Notes: a model not told the origin generated them from the sequence alone. A stretch of DNA of 64,000 nucleotides from Tenacibaculum aiptasiae (GCF_008806755.1 NZ_WAAU01000030.1:97702-161701), one strand, 5' to 3'; numbered from the stretch's first letter, positions 34,003-43,923 are shown. Program-made: numbers and translations.

Positions 34003-35142
34003 TTACGTAAATCGGGACTCCTTATATTTAATCGGAGTCATCTGAGTACTGTTTTTAAATGCTGTATAAAACGAGGTTCTACTTTTAAATCCAGATTCGT
34101 GTGCTATGGCTTCAATAGTAAAATTATTTCCCAAATTATTTTTCAATAATTTCTTGGCATATTCTACTCTGTAGTTATTAATAAACTGATTAAAATTAGA
34201 TCCCAAATTCGAATTGATTGTAGCCGATAATTTTCTTGGGTGCACTCCAATTTTTTCAGCAACATCAATAATGGTTAAATCGACATGTTTGAAAAGTTCA
34301 AACTCTTCAACCGCTGCACGCAATTTATCAATTATTTCTTTGGTCTCCGTATTATTTTCCTGAGGCAATTCTTTTCGTACATCTTTTTCAGTACATAATT
34401 CTGAAGTATTGGTATTGGTTTCTTCTGGAATTAACAATTTTACTTCGTGCTGCATAATTCCTTTAAACGATGCCCAAAAAATAAGACACATGTTAATGAT
34501 AAGGAATGCCGTATCTAACAAACTAATTGCCGATTCTTGAAAAATAACCACCAATATTAATGCTACAAATGACGACATAAAATAAAGGAGTATGGTAAGT
34601 GAGAAATATTTAATCCAGATAATCCCTTTATATTCTGTAGTTGAATATTGATTTTTAATTTTCTTGGTGTGAACAGTTATGAGTTTAAAAGTTCTCACCA
34701 TGATTACAATACTATAAACAATTCCTCCTAAGTAATATATCAATCCGAATATAGGTGATTCAAATACTTGAACAATAAGAGACAAATCGAAAAGTAATAA
34801 CCCTGTAAAAAAGAGAAATGCGACAATTCCTGGTATTAACACATTGTATTTTTTCTTTTCAGGTACAATGGAAATGTCTTGCACATACAAATAAAACACG
34901 GGAAACAACAACCACAAAAAATCAAACGGTAGGTATTCTAGCTTTGGATAATACTTTATAAGATTTAGTTCTATGACAATTTCATTGATAGTACTCAAAC
35001 CGAAAAGAATCATAAAAACACCTAAGAAAAACGTGTTTCGCTGTTCTTTTTGATGCAAAGCAATTAGTAGAATACCAAACGATACGCCTAATATTAACAA
35101 CACAATATTTATGGTTGATTGTAATGAATACGTTATTTCCAT
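34003..35142 (-). CDS. Membrane-linked AraC-family regulator
   Basis: 379 aa. Residues 10-235 hold about seven hydrophobic helices (IVLLILGVSFGILLIAL through MCLIFWASFKG); the C-terminal 100 residues are an AraC DNA-binding domain (DVAEKIGVHPRKLSATINSNLGSNFNQFINNYRVEYAKKLL; ESGFKSRTSFYTAFKNSTQMTPIKYKE). This layout is common in Bacteroidota for sensing a signal at the membrane. Divergent from a CPBP protease gene, a likely target. Confidence 0.9.
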   Translation of the reverse strand: MEITYSLQSTINIVLLILGVSFGILLIALHQKEQRNTFFLGVFMILFGLSTINEIVIELNLIKYYPKLEYLPFDFLWLLFPVFYLYVQDISIVPEKKKYNVLIPGIVAFLFFTGLLLFDLSLIVQVFESPIFGLIYYLGGIVYSIVIMVRTFKLITVHTKKIKNQYSTTEYKGIIWIKYFSLTILLYFMSSFVALILVVIFQESAISLLDTAFLIINMCLIFWASFKGIMQHEVKLLIPEETNTNTSELCTEKDVRKELPQENNTETKEIIDKLRAAVEEFELFKHVDLTIIDVAEKIGVHPRKLSATINSNLGSNFNQFINNYRVEYAKKLLKNNLGNNFTIEAIAHESGFKSRTSFYTAFKNSTQMTPIKYKESRFT

Positions 35143-35316
35143 ATTGAATAAAACACAGTGTTCACCATTAAGTTACGAAACATTTTACAGAAAACCTGTC
35201 CCGTTTAAATAAAAATTTCAGAAGTAAACATGTAACATTCAGTAATTGATTATGTCTAATAGAAAATCGTGGCCGCGAAAAATTGTACTAATCTTTAACC
35301 CCAACTAATCAAATAA

Positions 35317-36189
35317 ATGAATCAACCCTTAAAAAAAATCTTACATTTCCCTATTACCAAAATCCTTTTAGGAATAAGTAGTTGTTTAGCAGTTTTAATT
35401 CTTGTACAAAACTTTATTTCTAAGCCTATTTTCCAAACACTAATTGCTACCAAACAAATCTCGGACACATTTGTTAACTATACTTCAATCGCTGTTTTAT
35501 TAGCTACCTATTATTTTCTATTTAAGTTTTTAGAGCAACGAAACATTACAGAAATAACCATTAGAAACCATACAAAAGAGCTCTTTGGAGGCTTTATACT
35601 TGGCTTTGGAATTCTTTCTTTAGTTATACTAATTTTATATGCATTAGGCTATTACCAAATAACAAACTTTAACGGATATTCTTATTTCTTAGCACCTCTT
35701 TCTTCTTTGGTTATTAGTGCCTTACTTGAAGAAATAATGTTTAGAGCTATTTTATACCGAATATTAGAAAACTGGTTAGGAACCTATATTGCCTTGGCTA
35801 TTATCTCGGTATCCTTTGAACTACCTCATATTTTTAATGACAACGTTACCTTTTTATCGATAGTACTGGGACTTATTTTCGGATTTGCACATGGTATTAT
35901 GTATACTTATACCAAAAGAATTTGGCTACCCTTTGCATTCCATTTAGCATGGAACTTTGCACAACCTTTTTACGGTTCTAACCTATCGGGTATTGAAGAT
36001 GTTGGAAATATTTTTAGTTCAACATTTAACGGACCAAAATTATTAACGGGTAGTATTTATGGTTTAGAAGATTCTATACTTTCTATCGTCCTATTATCTA
36101 TAGTATCTATTGTATTCTTATACGCTAGTATACAACAAGGAAAAATAGTACCACCTTCTTTTAAAAAACAACTTAAACAACAAGGATAG
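35317..36189 (+). CDS. CPBP-family intramembrane metalloprotease
   Basis: 290 aa with about seven helices. The catalytic motifs are EEIMFRA (EExxxR) near residue 145, FGFAHG near 188 and FHLAWNF (HxxxN) near 208. Family members cleave membrane peptides or act in bacteriocin self-protection. Possibly under the divergent AraC-type regulator. Confidence 0.9.
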   Translation: MNQPLKKILHFPITKILLGISSCLAVLILVQNFISKPIFQTLIATKQISDTFVNYTSIAVLLATYYFLFKFLEQRNITEITIRNHTKELFGGFILGFGILSLVILILYALGYYQITNFNGYSYFLAPLSSLVISALLEEIMFRAILYRILENWLGTYIALAIISVSFELPHIFNDNVTFLSIVLGLIFGFAHGIMYTYTKRIWLPFAFHLAWNFAQPFYGSNLSGIEDVGNIFSSTFNGPKLLTGSIYGLEDSILSIVLLSIVSIVFLYASIQQGKIVPPSFKKQLKQQG

Positions 36190-36303
36190 GTATACCGCCT
36201 ATCCTTTATTCAACATTTACAGTTTGTAATGCAAGTGTAACATTTTGACCACTTTAATCGTCGTAAGGTGAAAATCCCTACAACTAACCTTAAACTGTAA
36301 AAA

Positions 36304-37647
36304 ATGAACAAAGCTACTCTCCTTGTTTTCGCATTTCTAATCTGCTTATCGTGTAAAAAGAATGAGCAAAAAGCATCCTTAAAAAAAGAACCACAAACCG
36401 TAAATCCGATTTCAGAAATAGACAGCCTTCTACGCAGCTATGAGAAAAACGGAACTTTTATGGGAAGCATAGCCCTGTCTGAAAAAGGTAAAACTATCTA
36501 TTCAAAAACTATTGGATTTAGCAACATAGAAGCAAATACAAAAGCCGATGAAAACACCAAGTATCGTATTGGTTCTATTTCAAAAACATATACAGCAGCA
36601 TTGGTATTGAAAGCTGTTGAAGAAGGTAAAATTACTTTAGATGAAACCATAGACAAATACACTCCTAGCATTAAAAACTCATCAAAAATTACCATTGCTC
36701 ATTTATTGCAGCACAGAAGTGGTATACATAACTTTACAAAAGATAAAAGCTTTTTTGAATATAGAACGGAGTATAAATCGCCTGAAGAAATGTTAGCCCT
36801 GATTGCTACTTACGACAGTGATTTTGAACCCAACACTAAAGGCGACTATAGCAACTCTAACTACTTTTTATTAGCTTATATTCTTGAAAAGGTGTACAAC
36901 GAAACCTACAACGAACTTTTACAAGAAAAAATATGTACGCCTTTAGGTTTAAAAAATACTTATGAGCGAAAAAAAATAGACAGTAGTAAGAACGAAGCAC
37001 ATTCGTATTCTTTTGCCGAAGGGAAAACAAAGTTTCCAGAAACCAACTTATCAATAACCTTAGGAAGCGGTTCTATAGTTTCTACCGCTAAAGAGGTAAA
37101 CCAATTTATAACCGCTTTGCTTACAAGCAAATTACTTTCTGATAAAAGTATAGCCCTTATGAAAACCATTAAAGACAATTATGGAATGGGGTTATACCGA
37201 TATAAAATAACCGATAGGCATGGACTTGGACACCGTGGGCATATTGATGAATTTAGAGCTACCGCTATTTATTTTCCGAAAGAACAAGTAACGCTTACTG
37301 CAATTACCAATGGATCTAGCATTGATATTAACGATTTATTTTTAGCCATTTTAAAACGTTATTTTAAAGATGCTCCTGTTGAGATTTCGGAAACTGAGCT
37401 TGAAAAATTTGCAGGGACTTATGTATACGAAAAAGATGCAACGGACAAAGCAGTGTTTGTAAGAGACCACACTACTTTGGTTCATATTATAAAAGGTGAA
37501 TTTAAATCTCCGCTTGTATACAAAGGCAATAACCGATTTGTTATGGAACAAATGTATGCGGAGTCTATTTCGTTTATATTTTCTGCAGATGGAAGTGAGC
37601 TAAGCTTTGTTCAAGGTGATTTTAAGGGCAAATACACCAAAGAGTAA
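36304..37647 (+). CDS. Serine hydrolase, beta-lactamase class C fold, lipoprotein
   Basis: 447 aa. Lipoprotein signal MNKATLLVFAFLICLSC. Active site: SxxK in IGSISKTYTAA, the YxN in DYSNSNYFLL, and HRGHIDEF in place of the KTG box. The C-terminal 100 residues form a beta-rich domain often found after such hydrolases. It may be a peptidase or esterase; no true beta-lactamase role can be claimed. A paralogue with TPRs is at 49014-50414. Confidence 0.9.
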   Translation: MNKATLLVFAFLICLSCKKNEQKASLKKEPQTVNPISEIDSLLRSYEKNGTFMGSIALSEKGKTIYSKTIGFSNIEANTKADENTKYRIGSISKTYTAALVLKAVEEGKITLDETIDKYTPSIKNSSKITIAHLLQHRSGIHNFTKDKSFFEYRTEYKSPEEMLALIATYDSDFEPNTKGDYSNSNYFLLAYILEKVYNETYNELLQEKICTPLGLKNTYERKKIDSSKNEAHSYSFAEGKTKFPETNLSITLGSGSIVSTAKEVNQFITALLTSKLLSDKSIALMKTIKDNYGMGLYRYKITDRHGLGHRGHIDEFRATAIYFPKEQVTLTAITNGSSIDINDLFLAILKRYFKDAPVEISETELEKFAGTYVYEKDATDKAVFVRDHTTLVHIIKGEFKSPLVYKGNNRFVMEQMYAESISFIFSADGSELSFVQGDFKGKYTKE

Positions 37648-37731
37648 ACACGTTATTTAGCTCATTATTAACAAAGAACAATTAAAATTTATTGTACTAT
37701 TGTTAAGCCTTGCATACTTAACTATATATCG

Positions 37732-38961
37732 ATGAAGCTTAAAATTGTTCTTTGTTTCCTACTATTTCAAACTGTTTTTTATTCGCTAACTGCCCAAGAG
37801 GCTACTCCTAATGTGGTTGGCAACAAACAAGTGATTTCTTCGAAGGTTTTAAACCAAGATCGAGAAATTTCGATATACCTGCCTGCTGATTATAAAAAAA
37901 CTGCTTATCCTGTACTGTATATTGTAGACGGACAACGGTATTTTTTAAATGGCGTTCTGTACCAGAACACGTTACAATGGCAAGACAAAACACCTCCATT
38001 TATTGTGGTGGGCATACATACACAGCAGAGAAAACGGAGAAAATTGTTATATCCAGACGCTCAAAAGTTTATACTGTTTTTAACGGATGAATTGATTCCG
38101 TTTGTTGAAAAAAATTACAATGCTGCTCCCAAACGTTTCTACTTTGGCTGGGAAATGGCAGGAGGTTTGGCACTTGAACTCCTAGCACAACCCAAAAATA
38201 TATTTACTGCTTTCTTTATAGCTAGCCCCACCCATATAACTAAAGCCAGACTAAGCTCTTTGAGAAAAAAGTTAGTTACACAGGGCAATACTACCGAGTA
38301 TATCTATGTTTCTTTAAGCCCTTCTGAACATTGGGCAACGGAATCCGTTAATCAGTTTAAAAGCTTGTTAAGTAGCACTGTTTTACCAAAAACCACTTGG
38401 AAATTCGATTCCTTACCAAGCGAAAACCATCACTCTACTCCAACCTTAACCCTTCATAAAGGTTTAAACCATTACTTTAGCGATTATCCTTACCTACGTT
38501 TTAATACTTTAAACGATTTTAACCAATATGGTGGATTGGCTAAACTTAAAGCGCATTATGCCAAAAGAGGCGATAAATACAATACCTCTAAAGAGATTCA
38601 TAAAAGCACCAAACACTTTTTGTTATTGCAAGCCATGAAAGAAAACAATTACCCTGCTTTTGCTTTGTTTATGAAAGAGTTTGGCAACTACTACCAAACC
38701 AAAACTAGGGATTTGTGGTTTAACAGGTATGCTCAGTTTTATTTACAATACCAAAAAACAAATAAGGCTATAAAAGTTTTAACCGTTGGACTCCGCAAGT
38801 TTAAAAAATCGGCAATACTGTTACGAAGTTTGGGCGATGCCTATATACAACAAGGTAACAAAGCTAAAGCCAAGGTATTTTATACAAGGGCTTTTGAAAC
38901 TGCCATACAAAATGAGGATAAGAATATTGAAGCCTATAGATTGAAGTTGGAGGGGATATAG
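37732..38961 (+). CDS. Esterase-like alpha/beta-hydrolase with C-terminal TPR, nucleophile replaced
   Basis: 409 aa with signal peptide (IVLCFLLFQTVFYSLTAQ). The N-terminal 250 residues look like the putative-esterase (PF00756) fold: ISIYLPADYKKTAYPVLYIVDGQRYF, PFIVVGIHTQQR. The nucleophile elbow, GxSxGG in active members, reads FGWEMAGGLALEL, so Ser is Glu. The late His is seen in SENHHSTP. The end has a TPR-like repeat (LLRSLGDAYIQQGNKAKAKVFY). It may be non-catalytic or use another nucleophile. Confidence 0.8.
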   Translation: MKLKIVLCFLLFQTVFYSLTAQEATPNVVGNKQVISSKVLNQDREISIYLPADYKKTAYPVLYIVDGQRYFLNGVLYQNTLQWQDKTPPFIVVGIHTQQRKRRKLLYPDAQKFILFLTDELIPFVEKNYNAAPKRFYFGWEMAGGLALELLAQPKNIFTAFFIASPTHITKARLSSLRKKLVTQGNTTEYIYVSLSPSEHWATESVNQFKSLLSSTVLPKTTWKFDSLPSENHHSTPTLTLHKGLNHYFSDYPYLRFNTLNDFNQYGGLAKLKAHYAKRGDKYNTSKEIHKSTKHFLLLQAMKENNYPAFALFMKEFGNYYQTKTRDLWFNRYAQFYLQYQKTNKAIKVLTVGLRKFKKSAILLRSLGDAYIQQGNKAKAKVFYTRAFETAIQNEDKNIEAYRLKLEGI

Positions 38962-39136
38962 TTTTGTTATCATAGACTTGTAATTAGTAATACAAGTTAT
39001 AGCTAATCTATAAAAACTACTTTTTTAAACTATATAATGGTTACATTTGGTGTTTATGATTTTCTTTTATCAAACTGAATATAAGTCATATATAAAAAAG
39101 AAAAAGTAACTATAGACTGATTAAACTCAAAGCAAA

Positions 39137-40111
39137 ATGAACCACTCAAAAATTTTAATTTTCAAACTTCTTATTTTACTAGTTTTAACTGGATGTTCTT
39201 CAAAAGCAAAACCCAAAGTAAAAAATGATTTGACAAAACATGAGCTTAGCGGTAATGTAAAATCTGCTGATGTTTTTTTCTATCATGTTGCTAAAAGATC
39301 TAAGGGTATTACTAAAACCAGAGGAGGTAAAACAGATGCTTATTTATTTAATAACTCAGGTAATTTATTAGAATCTAAAAGCTTTCATGGTAATGAGTAT
39401 AAGGAAATAACCGACTTTGCTAAACTTAATAATGTTGGCAATGCTCTTGATGTAGAAAAAGACAAAGATTTTAATTTAAGACTAAAATGCGTGTTTAGCT
39501 ACAATGAAAAAGACAAACTAAAAGAAGAAATTAGATATAATCCAGAAGGTGTTAAAACAACTAACATTGTTTATGAATATGGAGATAAAGGTGAGCGTAC
39601 AAAAGTAATATACTATGACGGTGCTAATGGTACAATTAGAGGAGAAACTAACAATACATATAACGATAAAAATGAACTGATAAGTTCAGTTAGTTATGGG
39701 CAAAAATACACCTTTGAGTATGATAACAATGGGAATAAAATCCAAACTAATTGCATTACAGCGAAAAAAAAGTATACCTATAAATACGATAGTGATAATA
39801 ACGTTATAGAAGAAGTAAAATACGATTTGAACAAAAACAATACAATGCTTTTTAAAACTACCTTCTCTTATAATAGCAATGGACTTTTAATAAAAAAGGC
39901 TGACACTAATCCTTCAGGTGATAATTATGAAAACAATTATATATACGATGATAACGATAATTTAATTGAACATACTACAACTTTTACTTGGAGAAAGCCT
40001 ACTAAATATATTTTTGAAAACGACAAAAATGGTAACTGGGTTAAAAAGTATAAATACGAAGGAAACGAGTGTTTATACCTATGGGAACGTAACATAGAAT
40101 ACTACAACTAG
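39137..40111 (+). CDS. YD-repeat-like lipoprotein
   Basis: 324 aa. Lipoprotein signal MNHSKILIFKLLILLVLTGC. The rest is a run of short beta repeats of YD/RHS type (YEYGDKGERTKVIYYD; YNDKNELISSVSYG; YKYDSDNNVIEEVKYD; YNSNGLLIKKAD; YIYDDNDNLIEHTT). Such proteins lie on the cell surface of many Bacteroidota; function unknown. No toxin core domain at its end. Confidence 0.82.
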   Translation: MNHSKILIFKLLILLVLTGCSSKAKPKVKNDLTKHELSGNVKSADVFFYHVAKRSKGITKTRGGKTDAYLFNNSGNLLESKSFHGNEYKEITDFAKLNNVGNALDVEKDKDFNLRLKCVFSYNEKDKLKEEIRYNPEGVKTTNIVYEYGDKGERTKVIYYDGANGTIRGETNNTYNDKNELISSVSYGQKYTFEYDNNGNKIQTNCITAKKKYTYKYDSDNNVIEEVKYDLNKNNTMLFKTTFSYNSNGLLIKKADTNPSGDNYENNYIYDDNDNLIEHTTTFTWRKPTKYIFENDKNGNWVKKYKYEGNECLYLWERNIEYYN

Positions 40112-40133
40112 CTCTTAGTTAGCTTACACAATA

Positions 40134-40170
40134 ACAAAACCTTAATTCTTTATGAGTTAAGGTTTTTTGT
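40134..40170 (+). terminator. Intrinsic terminator
   Basis: ACAAAACCTTAA / TTAAGGTTTTTTGT hairpin with T-run, 23 bp after the lipoprotein stop codon. The same terminator core occurs at 50449 and 52027. Confidence 0.85.
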
Positions 40171-40218
40171 TGCTTTACAAATACTTTAACTCCTACTCTT
40201 TAGAGTTTGTAGTCATAA

Positions 40219-40446
40219 AAACTCTACAGAACTATCAGCGAGCTTCGCTGATGCTATTGAAACTCTGCAGAACCTTCAGCGAGCTTCGCTGATGCTCTTG
40301 AAACTCTGCGAAACCTTCAGCGGGCTTCGTTGGTGCTCTTGAAACTCTACGAAACCTTCAGCGAGCTTCGCTGGTGCTCTTGAAATCCTGCGAAACCATC
40401 AGCGAGCTTCGCTGACACTCTTGAAACTCTGCAGAACCATTAACGG
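40219..40446. repeat. 41-bp tandem repeat, 5.5 copies, each with a hairpin
   Basis: Units begin at 40219, 40260, 40301, 40342, 40383 and (partial) 40424, exactly 41 bp apart. Each starts AAACTCTGC and contains CAGCGA-GCT-TCGCTG, a 6-bp hairpin. Unit 3 reads CAGCGG-GCT-TCGTTG and keeps pairing through G-T pairs. More G/C than its surroundings. No reading frame uses it. The rest of the 40112-40564 gap holds the terminator and an A/T-rich stretch. Confidence 0.9.
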
Positions 40447-40564
40447 ATTTCTCTAAAAAACAACAAATTTTTTATTTACAGCCTCAAACTATAGACACTA
40501 AATAGATATTTAATAAAAAAATTATTATATTTAAGAGTATATTTTTTTCATTATTTTAATATAT

Positions 40565-41710
40565 CTAATTATTATAGAACGACATTAAGAATTCATTTTC
40601 ATTCTCAAATATATTAACTCGTTTAACAAAATTAATTACTAGTCGACTATAACTATTGTTCTCTAAAATCTGTAAATCTTCTATTATTATATTATAACAA
40701 ACTTGTCCATTAAATAAACTTAATCTAATTCTTGTATTATTTTGATATTGTTGAAAAAATATATTATGAGACTTTTCCTTAGAATCTATAATATTATTCT
40801 TTCTACCAACGAACCTTTTTAGTTCAGACTTTCCAACTTTCACAAATTTTTTGGCGCTTTCTAAACTAACATTGTTTTTTGAATCTGGAAAATAATAAAT
40901 TAAACAGTTAAGCATTATTTTAACCATTGCTTGTTCTTTTTTTAAAGAATTAAAATTAAATCCAGCATATATAATATTATCATCATTAATTTCATTACTA
41001 AAACTTTTTAATTTAACAGGTTTAGACGTAAAAATTAAAAATTGTTCAACGAATTTTATTGATTCTTCTAGAGATTTTGCCCTTAATCTAAGGTTATTCT
41101 GATTATCTAAAAATATTCGTGGTTTTAAATATTTGGACAATTCATGACTGTCTAATAATTCAAAGATGATTATATCTTTTAGTTTTTCATATGATTCTGT
41201 TTTTTCGAAAGAGACTCTATTATCAGAGACTTTAAATTGAATATAAGATGTTAAACTACTACTTCTGTCAGGAAACTTTAATACAAGTTTTAAACAATTT
41301 TGTTTCCATTTTTTAATTTTATTAGCAAAAACGTCTACATCTTCTTGAGAAGAGCCCTCTATATAGAATTTTGAATTTATCTCAATTATTTGAGGCTTAA
41401 GAGAAATCTCAAATTTATTACTTTGATTTACCTCATAGACTATTTTATTGTCTTGATTAAAAGAAAATAGTATAGGAGCTTTAAAATAGGCTTGTTTATT
41501 CTGTTCTTTCTGTTTTGTAAGTCCTTCTACACTTCTCATCAATGCAGGTACTCCTTTTTGATATAACTCTCTTTCTAATCTTGAAAAATCATTATTACAT
41601 TTAATACACACACATGACATAAACAATTTTTGCCCTCCTAAACCATCTGGAAATACATGTTCAGTATCTTTCAAATAACTACGCAAACAATAAAAGCATT
41701 TTTTCTTCAT
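40565..41710 (-). CDS. HNH-endonuclease-like protein
   Basis: 381 aa. The N-terminus is a zinc-bound HNH motif: CFYCLRSY, then EHVFPDGLGG (His) and SCVCIKCNNDFSRLE (CxxCN). The remaining 300 residues resemble no family I know and contain a Lys-rich, alpha/beta region. It follows the RelA/SpoT-like gene on the same strand with a 192-bp gap. Together they look like a two-gene accessory unit, possibly for defence; that is inference. Confidence 0.75.
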   Translation of the reverse strand: MKKKCFYCLRSYLKDTEHVFPDGLGGQKLFMSCVCIKCNNDFSRLERELYQKGVPALMRSVEGLTKQKEQNKQAYFKAPILFSFNQDNKIVYEVNQSNKFEISLKPQIIEINSKFYIEGSSQEDVDVFANKIKKWKQNCLKLVLKFPDRSSSLTSYIQFKVSDNRVSFEKTESYEKLKDIIIFELLDSHELSKYLKPRIFLDNQNNLRLRAKSLEESIKFVEQFLIFTSKPVKLKSFSNEINDDNIIYAGFNFNSLKKEQAMVKIMLNCLIYYFPDSKNNVSLESAKKFVKVGKSELKRFVGRKNNIIDSKEKSHNIFFQQYQNNTRIRLSLFNGQVCYNIIIEDLQILENNSYSRLVINFVKRVNIFENENEFLMSFYNN

Positions 41711-41902
41711 TCATTTTTAATTTAGAAGTGATATTAAATAAGAAATACTTTTTAATTGTTTGTTATGCATTATCAGTATCTAGTCTAGTAAAACTTAAGA
41801 AGTTCAAAACATTGACTAATAATAGTCATTATTAATAATCTAAATTTAATTAATCATACAACTGTACTCTTAATTTTTTTTAATTACTTTTAAACAGAAG
41901 GT

Positions 41903-42805
41903 TTATTTTAATTCTTGTTTATTTTTTTCAAATTGTAATTTGTCTTTTTCTAAAAGCTTAATAACTTCATCTATGTAACCAGCTTGATCTAACCCAGATA
42001 ATTCTATCTTATCAGCTATTATATTATTGAAAACATCAACATTTAACATATTATAATTCTTTTCTATTCTAGAACTGAGAAGTTTATTTTGAGGATCATC
42101 AAGTTTATATAATCCTTTAGAGTTTTCTAACATCACTCTTCTAAAAGTTTCTGAATTTAAATCTAGTAATAGAATTTCTTCATAAGACGCATTCTTAATA
42201 TATTCAAAATGTTCTTCAACTTTATCTTTTAAATCTTGTAATTTATCATCAACAACTTCTAATAATGCAGAAACTTTATATAAATCTCTGTTAATAACCT
42301 TGGGAATATTCTCTTCACGTTTATAAAATAAAGAGTGAGATGTTTCAGCCCAAATATGCTCAGAAAGAGTCCTGATTTGTACTTCTATTTTTTTATTCAC
42401 ATGGCTTTCCCAATCAGGAGTCTTTGCCCAATCCTCTTTTATTTTTAAAATCAAATGAATTGAATTATATCCAAATTTATCAGGACTTTGATTATTTCTG
42501 TTCGGATTATTCAATAACTCAAATTCAGTTGTTAAAATTTCTACTACTTTATCTTTAAACTCGGGATATAACAATACAATTCTTATACCTACTAAGTCAT
42601 TCAACTCTGTAACTGTTTTTTTAATTTTAAATCTTTCAGATAATAATTTTTCATTAATTGAATCAAATTTCTTATACCTTCCATAAATACCAAATACAGT
42701 AGGAATCTTTTTTCTTACTAATATTTTCTCAACTATACGCTTAAACTCATTGAGAAAGTCTTTATAATCATCAATTATTTCTTCATACTCTTTTTCTAAT
42801 TCCAT
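41903..42805 (-). CDS. RelA/SpoT-domain nucleotidyltransferase (small alarmone synthetase-like)
   Basis: 300 aa. A stand-alone SYNTH domain: YGRYKKFDSINEKL (RxKxxxSixxK-like), DLVGIRIVLLY, GYNSIHLIL and EVQIRTLSEHIWAETSHSLFYK, in normal order, so it looks catalytically intact. No HD hydrolase or TGS/ACT domain. The C-terminal third is helical, charged and unassigned. It might make (p)ppGpp or, like toxic small synthetases, another pyrophosphorylated product. It lies upstream of an HNH gene. Confidence 0.85.
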   Translation of the reverse strand: MELEKEYEEIIDDYKDFLNEFKRIVEKILVRKKIPTVFGIYGRYKKFDSINEKLLSERFKIKKTVTELNDLVGIRIVLLYPEFKDKVVEILTTEFELLNNPNRNNQSPDKFGYNSIHLILKIKEDWAKTPDWESHVNKKIEVQIRTLSEHIWAETSHSLFYKREENIPKVINRDLYKVSALLEVVDDKLQDLKDKVEEHFEYIKNASYEEILLLDLNSETFRRVMLENSKGLYKLDDPQNKLLSSRIEKNYNMLNVDVFNNIIADKIELSGLDQAGYIDEVIKLLEKDKLQFEKNKQELK

Positions 42806-42907
42806 GGGGGCACTGGTTTGTTTAATATTACAAAAATTGGTGTATAGCTAATATACTTAAAAAGACCATTATGCCTATTTGTTTTATTAAGTTTTCTATT
42901 ACCACGT

Positions 42908-42933
42908 GCTCCCACTAGTCTATAACTAGTGGT
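42908..42933. repeat. REP-like hairpin (copy 1)
   Basis: GCTCC followed by the inverted repeat CCACTAGT/ACTAGTGG (42912-42919 with 42925-42932). Closely related hairpins with the same CTCCC lead are at 48971 and 51965. Confidence 0.6.
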
Positions 42934-43020
42934 AACTAGCAGAGATTATTTTATATATTACTTAAAAAAAGCCTCTGAATAATATACTACTCAAAGGCCT
43001 TTTAATCCATAGATTTTGTC

Positions 43021-43809
43021 TTAGAATCTGTACAAGGCTGATATTGCTGTAACAAATTGGTGCTTGTTTCCTGTTTGAATAATTGGGCTATCTACAACAT
43101 CTGAAATAAATACATTGTAACGGAATGCCATACCTAACATCCATTTTTTATTCAATAAATAGAAAACACTTGAAGATACTCCAACATCTTTAAAACCAGA
43201 CTCCAATTTATAACTTGGTAAATTAGCTGCTAAACTACTTGTTTGAGACACTCCAAAATAAGTATTTAAATAGTTGGAGGTGGCAAAAGAACTGTTTATT
43301 GCAACTCTTGAAATTAACTTCTTTTTTCTATAGTTAAACCCTACTTCTATATTCGCCAAACCACCATCATTTGCTCCAGTAATATCGTGCGTATAGCTTG
43401 CTTTAATATCTACCTTTTTAAAGTTATACTTAGCAAACAATCCTGCTCCAATGGCAAAGTCTATTTCGGGGAGCAGCGCTATTTTAGTATTAGACACGGA
43501 GTTATTTCTGTTTATTTTTGAGGCAATCATAGGACCAAAATTCCACTTTCTATTTGCCAACACATTGTATTCTGCATTTAGCCCATACACTCTTATATAT
43601 CGACCATTTATCCAGTTAGCAGAAAAACTTATAAAAGGCAATACACGGTAATCTTTCGCTCCTTCGTACTCAGGAAACAAAGCAACACTGGCTCCTAAAC
43701 TATAAAACACTTTTTTAGTAACTGGGGGTTTTTGTTGCTTTTGAGCTTGTAGGTTATTGGTATAAAGACTGCTTATTCCAATAATAAAAATTAAAAAAAA
43801 TCTCGTCAT
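43021..43809 (-). CDS. MipA/OmpV-family outer-membrane protein
   Basis: 262 aa with signal peptide (FFLIFIIGISSLYTNNLQAQ). Beta-barrel pattern of alternating strands ending in a C-terminal Phe (ITAISALYRF), with YSLGASVALFPEYEGAKDYRVLPFISF near the start, the usual MipA/OmpV opening. Family members scaffold murein enzymes or respond to antibiotics. Single gene; CAAAACTA at 43836-43843 gives a minus-strand -7 TAGTTTTG before it. Confidence 0.87.
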   Translation of the reverse strand: MTRFFLIFIIGISSLYTNNLQAQKQQKPPVTKKVFYSLGASVALFPEYEGAKDYRVLPFISFSANWINGRYIRVYGLNAEYNVLANRKWNFGPMIASKINRNNSVSNTKIALLPEIDFAIGAGLFAKYNFKKVDIKASYTHDITGANDGGLANIEVGFNYRKKKLISRVAINSSFATSNYLNTYFGVSQTSSLAANLPSYKLESGFKDVGVSSSVFYLLNKKWMLGMAFRYNVFISDVVDSPIIQTGNKHQFVTAISALYRF

Positions 43810-43923
43810 AAATAGTTATTGTTATAATTAGGCAACAAAACTATTGGCTCTGACACTTTCAATTCTGAAACTAATTTCAGTATTGAAATTCTTTTTTAAA
43901 ATGTATGTTTTAGATATTTCTTA

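Noticed and set aside
36304..37647. Beta-lactamase resistance gene
   Set aside because: It has SxxK and YxN but no KTG-like third box, and the fold is shared by many peptidases and esterases.
39137..40111. YD-repeat protein as an RHS polymorphic toxin
   Set aside because: It is only 324 aa, a lipoprotein, and has no core cleavage motif, toxin domain or immunity gene after it.
40219..40446. Regular 41-bp repeat as a CRISPR array
   Set aside because: The units are contiguous, with no unique spacers between conserved repeats, and there are no cas genes nearby.
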